Source of the DNA: Amia ocellicauda
Taxonomy: Eukaryota; Chordata; Actinopteri; Amiiformes; Amiidae
Direction: 5' to 3'
Length of the DNA stretch: 64,000 nt
Assembly: GCF_036373705.1 (NCBI RefSeq)
Contig: NC_089856.1
Span: forward strand, 3,543,501-3,607,500
The translations under genes were made by a program, and so were the position numbers. Shown piece after piece: positions 42,612 to 54,700 of the stretch (position 1 is the stretch's first letter; every line of letters begins with the position of its first letter). Below the pieces are notes generated by a model that was not told where the DNA came from, searched no databases, and saw nothing but the letters and a program-made list of their open reading frames with translations.

Positions 42612-43832
42612 CTCTCTCTCTGTCTCTGTCCCTCTGTATGTCCCTACATTTGTCTCTGTCTCTCCACAGCCTAAGAGCTACGTCCCGGACGCCCCCGTAC
42701 CCCCGTCCTCGGAGGAGGATGTGCATGAGCTCCTCTCCCAGGCAGTGCAGAAAGTGCTGCTGATGATAGAGGAGCTGAAGGGCAGAGACCTCGGTGATCA
42801 CCAGAAGAAGGTGAGAGGAGCGCCGCCGCAGTGCACCTACACAGAGGACAGATCTGGGGACTTAATCACCAGATGCAGATACCTGAGACAAATGGACCAT
42901 GAGATGTAAATGTCTTGGTTACATCGTAAGCAAAAGACCCTGTTGCCGTCCTGGAATCCAGGCTGTCGGCACCCACAGCCTGCGACTATCAGCCCGAAAC
43001 ATCTGTACACCGGTGGATGATTCTGACAGGGCACAGATTTCTGTATGTCCAACCGTGGCCTGCATAATCTCTTGGCCAACGCTGTCTTCCACTAAACACG
43101 GGATCTAAACGACTACTACCTGAGTCCAGGATTTAGTGATTATGCATTTATTTACTCAAACTGATTATTTTATGTTTTATGAACATTCGTGAGCGTTCTT
43201 GGGCTCCTGTTGAACGGTGTGTGTAATTAGCATACGCTTGTTTCTAGTTCCTCGCCAGAATCGAAAATAATATCCCATACTACAACATAGGGATCAAACT
43301 CCCCGAGATGCAGATATATGACACTGAGTGTTTGCTTGCATTGTTTTCCACTACCATCATATTTCCGACACCTCTGGAAGCAGCGTGTGTAACAGAGTGC
43401 TTTTTGTCACAGTTGTAACATCTCTCGCTGAGCTTGCTAGAGCTTTCAAAGCCACTATCCAGGGCCAGAGCAGACCCATTTGTACTGAGCGGTTCTGATA
43501 AAAGTTCCCCCCTTCCGGCGTGTGACCCTCTTCTGTCCCCTGCTGTGTCGTAGAAGAAGAGGACAGTGGCGAGGATGACCCGGAAGTACTGAAGCGCGAC
43601 ATGCTGGAGCGCCAGTCCCAGCGCATCGTCGCCTACCACACCAAGGGGAAGGAGAAGAGGAGCAAGAAGAAGAAGGCAATTAGTAGCCCTACAGTATTTA
43701 TCAGTTCTTGATTCCTAATTGGGTTCTTCCACTCCCACTCTCCTCCAGTTTATAATCTGGCACCACAGTTGATCTATGTTGAATTTCACAGCCTACTAGG
43801 GTAAAATGGGCTGGATTTAGTGCAAACTTTCA

Positions 43833-44550
43833 AAGACAATGGCTTGCAAATGCTTATTAGGCAGTGTTGTTAAAGTTTTAATTGATATTTAATTGATTTC
43901 ACTATACTGGTATAAATAACGCAGCAAGTCTCAGGATAGAAACGTCAACAGGCTGAGGTTCAGGCACTGCACTATGAGACGTCATTAGGGACATAATTCA
44001 TCCTCTGGTACATACACTACATACTGGGACGCATACACTACATACTGAGACACATACACTATATACTGAGATGCATACACTATATACTGAGACGCACACA
44101 CTATATACTGAGACGCATACACTACATACTGAGACACATACACTATATACTGAGACGCATACACTACATACTGAGACACATACACTATATACTGAGATGC
44201 ATACACTACATACTGAGACACATACACTACATACTGAGACACATACGCTATATACTGAGACGCACACACTACATACTGAGACACATACACTACATACTGA
44301 GACACATACGCTATATACTGAGACGCACACACTACATACTGAGATGCATACACTATATACTGAAATGCATACTGAATGGGTCCAGCTGACGTCTTTCCAG
44401 CAGAAAACAGTGCAGTGCCTGAACCTCAGCCTGTTGACGTTTCTCTCCTGAGACTGGGCTGCGTTATTTATACCAGTATAGTGAAATCAATTAAATATCA
44501 ATTAAAACATTAACAACACTGCCTAATAAGCATTTGCAAGCCATTGTCTT
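43833..44550. mobile_element. Inverted-repeat element enclosing a minisatellite, downstream of copy C
   Basis: The left arm 43833-43973 (from AAGACAATGGCTTGC) and right arm 44409-44550 are reverse complements. The centre holds the 21-bp minisatellite. The inner arm part GTCAACAGGCTGAGGTTCAG is the same flank that precedes the arrays in A and D, but the outer arms differ from those of A, B and D. Confidence 0.6.
44010..44372 (-). repeat. 21-bp minisatellite array (about 17 units)
   Basis: The units are GAGACGCATACACTATATACT-like, on the same strand as the arrays at 12428 and 57598 and opposite to the 4.6 kb array. Confidence 0.9.
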
Positions 44551-45276
44551 GTGGTTCAATCTCCTTAAAGCCTGAGAAATCCTGTCCCCCAATTTGTGTA
44601 ACGCTCCAGACAGTGACTGGTGTTGTATTTTGAATAATGTTCAACCAGGATTACTAGCCATGCCAGTTCATTAACTGTCGCCATGAATTCAAGGAAACCA
44701 TTAAGATGCTCCGTATTCTTACAATTATTAATCTGTTCAATCTCATAGTCATTTAATTTCACCCCCTCTTAGATGCAATCTTTACACTTTGAACTTGGTT
44801 TATTTTTAATGTCGCTCTTTGGAAAGTTTAATTTGACTTTAGCGCTCACAGAAACCTTTCTTCCTGACCAGGCGGTGGTGGTTGGTCAGTTTAGGTATTC
44901 TTTAAGTTATTTGTAATCAAAATCAATACAAATGTAAAATAAAATTAATATTTTAAAGCACAAACATTTAATTTTATTTTCATTTAGTTTACCGATCCTG
45001 TATGGAATTGATAATACCTTGGTGAGGAAAAATAAAAACATCAAGACCTTACAGTTCTCACGTGTTTCTGTACAGCCTTAACAGTGTCAATGCTGAGAAT
45101 TAATACAACTATCTAACTAACTAGACAGACACCCTGCATTTGTACTGTTTTAATGTCACATTGTGCTGTTCGGTCTGCTCTGACAGATCTGTGTCATGGA
45201 GTTAAGATAAGAGAGCGGCTGTGAATGTACGGGGCCGGATTCCTCGCAGCTTTTAACCTTTTGGTCCCGACAGGCT
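44551..45276. other. Spacer before the second long unit, no gene seen
   Basis: This is AT-rich sequence with no recognised exon. From 45277 the sequence repeats window position 1 onwards. Confidence 0.4.
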
Positions 45277-45460
45277 GGTCTCGGCAGAAGCCTGACCTTT
45301 TATTTTTTATTATTTTTTATATTTTTAGCTGGACTCTCCTCCCCCACCGAATTCTCCCCAGTGCGATCACATCAGACCTTTTTAGCAAAACTTTGGATGA
45401 CTCGGAGTGTAAAGAAATCAAGGAGGTCATTAAAACAATACTAATTTAATGTGTATACAG

Positions 45461-45561
45461 GGACACATCGAACAGGTTGATGAAGACATGAAGTTTATGA
45501 TAGAAAGAGGAGTTGTAGTGAGGGAGAAAAGAGAGCTGCGTGATTGAAGTGTGTGAATAAA
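45461..45561 (+). other. Second copy of the possible terminal exon
   Basis: Same sequence as 185-285. Here the upstream side is visible from 45225 but still shows no recognisable protein. Confidence 0.25.
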
Positions 45562-46465
45562 ACCCGTTGATATTAACCAGTCTGATTCCAGTCAAATTAT
45601 TATTAAAGGAGGGATCTCTTCACCACCTCCTGGACCCAAACATTACATTACGTTTGTTATTTATTTGTCTGTTTTCCTTATTTCTAGTCCATCTCTATTT
45701 TTCTGCACCTTTTTGTTGTGGGTGGAAAAACAGCAACAGTGTGTATCCCTGTCGCACTGAAGACCTGCTTGATTGACACATGATCCGGTGTGACTAGTGT
45801 GACTGTGTGTCCCTCTGCGCTTCTCTTTCACTGTTGCCTCTGTGGCTGCTGCTCCTTCTGGCCTCTGTCTGAGCTCTGTTTGAGTGCTGCTAGGTAGGTC
45901 TCACTCCCCGAGATGCTGAGACTGGAGATTTAACTAGAAAAAGTATAAATCTACTGGTTTAATATGCATATACTTAATTATGTATACATATTTAATGTCT
46001 AAAGTTACTTTAGTATTTTAGTATTTATTTTTTCTTAACATCATGGGGCTCATTCTTTATTTCTGTAAGAGAAAGTTACTACTTTTGTTTGACCTTGGAG
46101 AGTTATCTAACTAACAAAGACTGCTGTGCTCATTGAAATGTCTTTCATAAGTTAAATAAGTATGCTTTCGTTTCATTTACTTATTGTCAGGGGGAAAAAT
46201 GTTTAAAATGGTGTTTTCATTCTTTATGTCTGTAAGAATGTTAGTAGTTAGTTGTGCTGACGCTGTTCAAACTTTTTACAGTCAATGCAACCAAGACCAT
46301 TAAGGTCTTCAGACTGCACCCCCAAGCTATTGTAATGTGTAAATTATGTAAATATACTTACAGACACAGGTTTGTTTAAAACATATTGAGAGTGTTTACT
46401 TAATCTTATTGCATGAATGGATTACATTAGATATTTGTTTAAAAGAATATGATGTTTTGTTACTA

Positions 46466-47676
46466 GAGACAGCACTGACAAGTGATGACGGTGCTACACT
46501 GTGGGCGTATCCAGTATTGTAAGCATTACCTGTCGTATAGTTCTTCTAATGGTGACCAGAATTATCCCATGACCAAAGTCCCGTGGGACCCGGTGATTGT
46601 GGATCCTGGAGAGGACTGACCCCAACATCATCCTGACTCTGGAAGACTGCTGGGTCAACACCTCTGGCCCTCTCATCCTCTCCCCAGTCGGACCTCCTGT
46701 TAGATGGGTAAGCTCTCCCCATCCCGACTCCCGGATCAGTTATTTTTACCTTGCTGACTAGTGGACTGACTCCTAAATGACCCCCCCATCCAGGTGCCCA
46801 TCCCAAACAGACAACTACCTGACAAGTTTAGTTCCAGTTGTGCGCTCCCCTCGAGCTGCCCTACCTGTCTCACTACAACCGGCTCATTGTCGAGATGCCA
46901 TGGCTCTGGAAGTCCAGAAGGAGAAGGTACTGGACTAGGAAATCTGCCTGGGTGAATGTGTGTGATTGTGTGAATGGCTGGAGCTGCAATATTTTCTGCC
47001 TTTCAAATTCATATGGGCAAGCTGTACATATAGGGCTTTTTTTCTTGTTGTTTTATTGTAAGGGCTTTGCCTTTTGAGGGCTAGCAAGTGTCCAAATGGA
47101 GATGAACAAGGCTCTCTTACCCCCTCAGGTGTTCATCCACTGTAGTGCAGCAGTATGTCACCCTACCCCAGAGGACCACTCTGTTAAAAGCTGCAGCAGA
47201 GCAAGAGAGTGACCGACCTGGAGTCAGACCCCCTGCCATTCAGGCCCAAAGGCATTGTAAGTTGCCTTGCTCCCAGACACACAACAAAATCAGCTTGAGA
47301 GGGGGTGAACTACAGATTGTGTACCATTGCTCCAACAAACTTGTGTTCTGCAACAGAATTGTAGATTGTAGATTATTGATCAGACTTGAACTCATTTAAA
47401 ACTAAAATGTCTGAGCTCTCAGCTCAGTGGTTCTCAACCTTGTTCCTGGAGGACCCCCCACCCTGCTGGTTTCTGTTCCAATTGAGCTCTCAATTACTTA
47501 ATTGAACCCTTAATTGAAATTTGCATACATTTGACATTTTAAATTACACTCTGAATAGACTAATGGGCTCTATTGCAGAGAGAGACGTCCTCATTGTGAC
47601 GAGAGACCACCTATTGAGGGAGACTGTGGTGGCGTCCAGCAAGGAGGTGATCCTGCCAATAATTTGTGTGAATTAC
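46466..47676 (+). pseudogene. ZP-domain pseudogene, second copy
   Basis: This is the duplicate of 1190-2400, with the same exon remnants (for example VFIHCSAAVCHPTPEDH at about 47129-47180), frameshifts and stops. The decay therefore predates the duplication. Confidence 0.7.
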
Positions 47677-48000
47677 AAACACGAAGGTGGGGTGCTAAGC
47701 TTTTTCAAAATGCCGATGCCCTGTCTTTGCCGCTGTGTCGCCACAGTCAGTGCTTGTTCAGTCACAGTGTGGTGCCCGTGGTCCCCATCCTGGCAGTGAG
47801 GGTAGGAAGACTGCCTCGGGTTCAGATTACAAAAACGTAACGTTTTATGACTGCTAATTAAAAAAAAAAAGATAACTTAATCTGTGTGGTGCTTTCTACT
47901 TTCAATTGTGTGCACAAAGCTCACTATCCTGATTCCAGAGGAAACGCGTCTCCTTTGGCTTTGGGAGAGAGCAGCGTTTCTCCAGAGGTACGCGTGTAAA

Positions 48001-48019
48001 ACTACAACACCCAGCATGC
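48001..48019 (+). promoter_or_regulatory. ZNF143/THAP11-type motif, copy D
   Basis: The sequence is identical to the copy A motif. Confidence 0.5.
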
Positions 48020-48079
48020 ACTGCTCCGAGCCTCGTCCCGGCGCCACGCGTTCCGTGTGTGTATGTGCGACGGCGGGCG

Positions 48080-48092
48080 GTTGCTAGGCGAC
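48080..48092 (+). promoter_or_regulatory. RFX X-box, copy D
   Basis: GTTGCTAGGCGAC is identical to the site in A and C. Confidence 0.6.
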
Positions 48093-48105
48093 GGTGCGGG
48101 GCTGT

Positions 48106-48668
48106 GCGGCGGCTCGCGCTCAGGGGCGTCATTTGTCCCGACTGTCTGCACGTGAGAGCACGCGTGATGCGGGCGACGAGCAGGACGTCATCGCCGAGCA
48201 GATCGACGAGCTGCGGAGGAGGATCCGGATAATCGGTAGGTGTTTGTGCAGCTCCTGAAGCAGGGCAGCCATTGATCCGCTCACATCTGTATCAAAACCA
48301 GCAAGAGCGACGTCGCTGTTGCAGCTTCTGTCGGAAACGTCACTGGACTTAAAGAGACAGTAGGAGCCGCACAGTTGCTAGTTATCCTCCATGCGCCATG
48401 TGGACACGGTGTCTGTTCAGGTTCCCCACAGCGCCTCTGCTCGGTTTGGGAAATCTCTCTGCTGTCATGAAAGCCTGCTTTAGTCACTGTAATTAGTTCA
48501 GTTAAGCAGCCGGACACTGTCCCTGTGCGCAGTGTAAAGCAGGATTTTAACAGACCTGGATGTGAACAACTTGACTACAGCCGGCTTTTGTCACTATATT
48601 GAAGTCAGTCAATTGAAAGCCTCATGGATCTGCGAAGAAAAGTTTTAGATGTCACTGTTTTCAAGGTG

Positions 48669-48741
<73 letters not shown>

Positions 48742-51700
48742 ACTACTGTCTATATGAATGGCCAAAATCTACATAATCCTAATGTAATCAACCCTGGTCT
48801 GTGCTGGTATAAAGATAATGTCTGATTTCCAGAGGGGGACAAGACTGCGAACTATGAGCAGTACAAGGACATGATTCTGCAGCTCCAGCAGCAGGACGAG
48901 AAGCAGCGGCCTGAGCCCTTACCGGTGAGAGGGTTTAGGCTACACTCTTTCCTTCCTGCCTTGTGGCTTCTGATGGGCCTGTGTTGATTATTAATATTTG
49001 TAAACCACTGGAGATAAACCCAGGCTGCTCGGCACTTTGACCCGAGAGTCGCCTCCATTTGAGAATCATCCCAAACTGTGGGCTTGTTCCACCCCCCACC
49101 TCTCTCTGTGTAGAGGTGCCTCTGGTCTCCTGTTCTCAAAACCTGACCGATTCTGGATATGAAGTTCAGCAGTCGCTCTTGTGGTGTTTTCTCATGAGTG
49201 AACACAGTTCTGGATGAGGGTCTGCTTTTATTTTGGCCCGTACCTACAGGCATTTATTCTGCAGTCTCCTGACAGGATCGCTCCCTCTTTGCAGGCGACT
49301 AGTGATACATATGCGATACCCCTCTGTGGGCAGTAGAGGGCTCCCTCACAACACGATGCGACTTACCTGTATAAGTCACTCTGCAGCAGAGAAGGTCGCA
49401 TGTCCCAGACTGGGCCGGCCTAATGGTTTACAATATGAAGAGCCCAGGTCCAGCTGGCGCGCCTCACCTGACGTCACTTGCACAGCAGGGTTAGGGGTCC
49501 AGTTTGGGTTGGGGTTTCAAAAGTCTTGTGGTCAGAACATGGGCCAACTATTGCCTTTGAGAAGTCTTGCAAAGTGCATTGAGACTGCACTTTTAATAGA
49601 ACATTACGAACACAAAGCCCATGAATGGGTCATTTGAAGAAAAGGTGGGGATCAGTCGCTCATTATAACACGAGGAGTAATTTGTCCTGGATGTAAACTC
49701 GGGCATTTCACACCCTGGCTGAATTCTTCACACGTGAAAAGGCCTGGCAACCTGGCAATGTTTACACATACTCTCCTTTCTCCAGAGGTGTGAAGAGCAG
49801 TTCAGTGCACACTTAACGAGGCAGGGTGTGGCCTCATTAGGCAGCAAGCCATTGACCTGCAGTCCAGCTCATAACACAGACGCACGTTAGAAGCCTGAAA
49901 TAAAGAAACTGGTGTCAGGTTTACATTTTAGGTAGTTTTTAGTTTCACATTTTGACTAGTGTAGCAATTACTTTCAGGGGTTACAGTAGTTATCTGTTAT
50001 CTGTTGCGTCTGGGAAGCCTTATCCTCTCCCAGACAACACACACAGGCTCCCAATAGTGTGAGGGTTGCGTCTCCACACGGGTCATTTCACACGGGCTCA
50101 CCCTCACGTCTTGGTCTCGGCTAGGACTGGGGTTCCAGCTACATCGATCTGATAACGGAGGGGATGCGGAAGAGAGGGCTAATGTAATTGTGGCAGAAAA
50201 ACCCTTTTTGGTACCAAGACTGACCTCAGCTCTGTGTGTGTGTGTCTGTCTCGGTGTCTGTCTGTCTGTCTGTTTGTCTGTAGGAGGTGGTGCAGCGCTT
50301 TGCTTCTCAGCGCGGCACTCAGACACGTCTGGAGAAGATGAAAGAGGACAACAACAAGTCCCTGCTCACACTGAGGGAGGAGAAGAACAGACTGGAGGCC
50401 GAGTTAAAGGAGATGAAGGACTCAGAGCAGGCCAAGCGCTCCAGGTACTGCTTATATCACCGTCCTATCCCCCGCCCCCCTTCAGTTCAGTCACCAGACA
50501 AAGGGCAATTGTCCAGTTTTCAAACATCTCTTGCACTACGTCAGGCTGAACTTCCCCTGCTGTGTTGTACTGTGCTCACTTATGTGTTCGGTCTTGTGTC
50601 ACACAAATAACAAATGAAAGGAAAAACCTGAATAAATGAGTGGAGGAACATAATGATGCAGATGCCTCCAAACAGTGTACTGCATTATACAATTATGCAA
50701 TTAACATCCTATCATGCTCTGTGGTATGTATACTAATGCTGAACAGGTGCAGCTGACCTCGATTTTGATACAAATTTGAGAGTTCAATGGTTCAAAAACC
50801 ATAGGCACTGGTCTACAGAGGTGTGTAAAAAAGTGATCTGATCAGATGAGTCACCCTTCACCATATTCTCAACAAGTGGGCGAGTGCATGTGTGGGACAC
50901 CAAGAGAACGGTACAGGCCTGACTGCTGGTCCCTACAGTGAGGGGGTCCGGAGGCTCTGTTATGCTGTTGGGGCATTTTCCATTAATTTGTCACCCGTCT
51001 GTACATCATCAGTAGTTTTTGTGTGTGTATTTTGTTTTCCGTGGATTATGATGGGCATGAGATATTGTCTGTTGCCTAAAGGTTAACAAGGTTGGTTCAG
51101 GTCATCCTACATTACTGAGGCTCTCTCCCAGTCCTGGGGAGTCAGGAGTTTCTATGGTTTTTTCGCTTCGCCCCAAAAGCTCTTAATGACTGAAGGCCAG
51201 GACTGACATCACCGCTATAAGTTGCCACCATTCCCAAGTCTGTGGCTTTTGAGCTTGAGAGTCAAACTGGGGGGCTGTGGCTCTCCCGGACCAGGAGGAT
51301 GAAGGACGCATGTCCAAAATTAATCTCTTGAGGCATGGCAAATAATAATAATAATAATTGAATAGGTTAGAGAAGTGGTGCCACATAGAGTTTGTGCTCT
51401 TATAGATTTTGTGTTTTTGCAGATTGCCACTAATCCCATCACTTAAACATCAAAGACCTGCAGCCTGAGGTAGTTTTAACCTCCCCAGCCGACTGTCTTG
51501 TCATTCGGTGAAAGTGATTTTTCATATCTAGTACCATTCACACGTTGCTGAGCAGTGTGACACAGCGATCCTATTACCTAAGCAGCGGACGCCTCACTGA
51601 TGATCGCAGCTGTGATTGGAGATAAATCAGTTTGTGCCCTGAAAATCCCCTTCGAAATCCTGGCCTGCCGTTTTGTTTGTTTGTTTTCGTTGCCTCCCTT

Positions 51701-54700
51701 GCCCTGACTGTATGTGGTGTAGTGGGCATCATTTGCATGCTTTTTCTTGGTCGTGCCGCTTTTGCATTTGTCTCTTTTCCCATTTTGATCAAAATCTCAG
51801 GGCTGCCCAGGGCTGCCCAGCAACCCTTTGTGTATCTGGTGCTTGAAGTTGAGTGTGTGTTTCATTGTGTGTGGCTCCTGTACACTGAGCCCAGGGTTGC
51901 TGTGTCCTCGTGTGTATTGTTAAAGCCTCCTTCTGCTGACTGTTCCTCAGAGGTATTTAGCTGTGCACCATCCCCTGCAGTTGTACTGTCTGTCTATTCA
52001 CAGTTTGCCTCAGTGCCCTTCCGCCCCCATCTCCTGTGTGTCGAATAATACAGTGACAACTGTGTATTCAGCGCCTTTCGTCATACAGTGAGGGAAAAAA
52101 GTATTTGATCCCCTGCTGATATTGTACGTTTGCCCACTGACAAAGAAATGATCAGTCTATAATTTTAATGGTAGGTGTATTTTAACAGTGAGAGACAGAA
52201 CAACAGCAAAAAAATCCAGAAAAACGCATTTCAAAAAAGTTATAAATTGATTTGCATGTTAATGAGGGAAATAAGTATTTGATCCCCTATCAATCAGCAA
52301 GATTTCTGGCTCCCAGGTGTCTTTTATACAGGTAAGAGGCTGAGATTAGGAGCTCTCTCTTAAAGGGAGTGCTCCTAATCTCAGCTCATACCTGTATAAA
52401 AGACACCTGTCCACAGAAGCAATCAATCAATCAGATTCCAAACTCTCCACCATGGCCAAGACCAAAGAGCTGTCCAAGGATGTCAGGGACAAGATTGTAG
52501 ACCTACACAAGGCTGGAATGGGCTACAAGACCATCGCCAAGCAGCTTGGTGAGAAGGTGACAACAGTTGGTGCGATTATTCGCAAATGGAAGAAACACAA
52601 AATAACTGTCAGTCTCCCTCGGTCTGGGGCTCCATGCAAGATCTCACCTCGTGGAGTTTCGATGATCATGAGAACGGTGAGGAATCAGCCCAGAACTACA
52701 CGGGAGGATCTTGTTAATGATCTCAAGGCAGCTGGGACCATAGTCACCAAGAAAACAATTGGTAACACACTACGCCGTGAAGGACTGAAATCCTGCAGCG
52801 CCCGCAAGGTCCCCCTGCTCAAGAAAGCACATGTACAGGCCCGTCTGAAGTTTGCCAATGAACATCTGAATGATTCAGAGGAGAACTGGGTGAAAGTGTT
52901 ATGGTCAGATGAGACCAAAATCGAGCTCTTTGGCATCAACTCAACTCGCCGTGTTTGGAGGAGGAGGAATGACCCCAAGAACACCATCCCCACCGTCAAA
53001 CATGGAGGTGGAAACATTATGCTTTGGGGGTGTTTTTCTGCTAAGGGGACAGGACAACTGCACCGCATCAAAGGGACGATGGACGGGGCCATGTACCGTC
53101 AAATCTTGGGTGAGAACCTCCTTCCCTCAGCCAGGGCATTGAAAATGGGTCGTGGATGGGTATTCCAGCATGACAATGACCCAAAACACACAGCCAAGGC
53201 AACAAAGGAGTGGCTCAAGAAGAAGCACATTAAGGTCCTGGAGTGGCCTAGCCAGTCGCCAGACCTTAATCCCATAGAAAATCTGTGGAGGGAGCTGAAA
53301 GTTCGAGTTGCCAAATGTCAGCCTCGAAACCTTAATGGCTTGGAGAGGATCTGCAAAGAGGAGTGGGACAAAATCCCTCCTGAGATGTGTGCAAACCTGG
53401 TGGCCAACTACAAGAAACGTCTGACCTCTGTGATTGCCAACAAGGGTTTTGCCACCAAGTACTAAGTCGAAGGGGTCAAATACTTATTTCCCTCATTAAC
53501 ATGCAAATCAACTTATAACTTTTTTTAAATGTGTTTTTCTGGGTTTAATGGTCTCTCACTGTTAAAATACACCTACCATTAAAATTATAGACTGATCATT
53601 TCTTTGTCAGTGGGCAAACGTACAAAATCAGCAGGGGATCCAATACTTTTTTCCCTCACTGTAAGTAAGGGATCCTGTATAAGCTATCTCAGTTTACAAA
53701 CTCTTCTGTTTCTAAACCATTGTTAAACCCGGAAGCACAGCTGCACACAGCTGGATAAGCTGTTTCTTCCTGCCCCAGCATGCAGCAAAAAATTATATCT
53801 AAATCCCTTGCTCACTTATATCAATGGTTCCCATCCCTGGTCCTGGAGGACGCCCTACCCTGCTGGGTTTTGTTCCAACCAAGTTCTCAATTTATTAATT
53901 GAACCTTAACTCAAGTAACAATCTGCTTAGATTCGAGTTTTCCTCATACAATTCTATACTTAACTTAAACCCCCTACTGTTTAAAACAATTAAAAGGCTC
54001 TGGTTTAGGAATTTATTAGTTCAATTAAGGGTTCAATTATGTATTTGAGCGCTCTGTTGGAAAAAATCCCCCAGTTGCACTGATCAAAGCCTTGCAGGAG
54101 TCTAGTGACTTATGATCATCCAAATAAATTACAGCTTTTCCATTGATTCAGTCAAACAAAATAAATAAATACAATACTTCCTCACAGCCACACAAGCAAA
54201 ATACAAAACAGAAAGCTACTGTTTAAAGAACTCGACAGCGGTAGTCGATTCTGACCAGGCGTGCAGACGTCATGCCAACTCGCCGAATTTCGGTTCAGGG
54301 TCGTGCCTCTGTGTCTGTTTACATGTTGTTTGGCGGGGGGGGTTGGGGCTAGCCCTGGTTAATGGGGTCTCTCTCTATGCCCGTCTCCCACAGTGCGCAG
54401 CAGATGGTGGAGGAGGTCATGGCTCGCCTGGGGGCCGTGGAAAAGCGCCGAGACGTAGCCGAAGAGAATTCTCAGCAGGTGACTTGCAACCTGAACAAAG
54501 TGAACTCCAAGGTGAAGTTCCTGAATGACAAGCTGGACCACATCAAGCAGGTAAGCCCCGCCCCCTTTCTCCCCGCGGAGAGATCTGCAGCCGGCCCGGC
54601 ACACAGATTAGTGGCTCCTGGACCACAGAGCCCAGCTTGTAGAAAGCTGGAAGTGAAAGGGCACTGCGGAGATCTACTATAGTGGTTTGACACGGGGAGG

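Larger units (their letters stand above)
36154..43711 (+). pseudogene. odad3: odad3 (ccdc151)-like copy C, decayed
   Basis: Exons recognised are 1 (to 36283, no in-frame ATG), 2 (36849-36961, longer than in A, with SSQYTIEQYKDMI), 7 (37263-37358), 9 (38722-38841 only), 10 (40433-40589), 11 (42670-42810), 12 (43248 to about 43326) and 13 (43554-43711). Damage has several parts. Exons 3-6 are missing. Exon 9 has lost its first 40-odd bases and its acceptor, replaced by simple TCTG sequence. The exon 12 donor is CT instead of GT. The lysine-rich end of exon 13 is shifted so that the stop moves to TGA 43709-43711. A 1.15 kb hAT-like element sits in intron 10. The identity follows from FLARIENNIPYYN, LLSQAVQKVLLMIEELKG and [12 protein letters not shown]. 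Confidence 0.75.
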
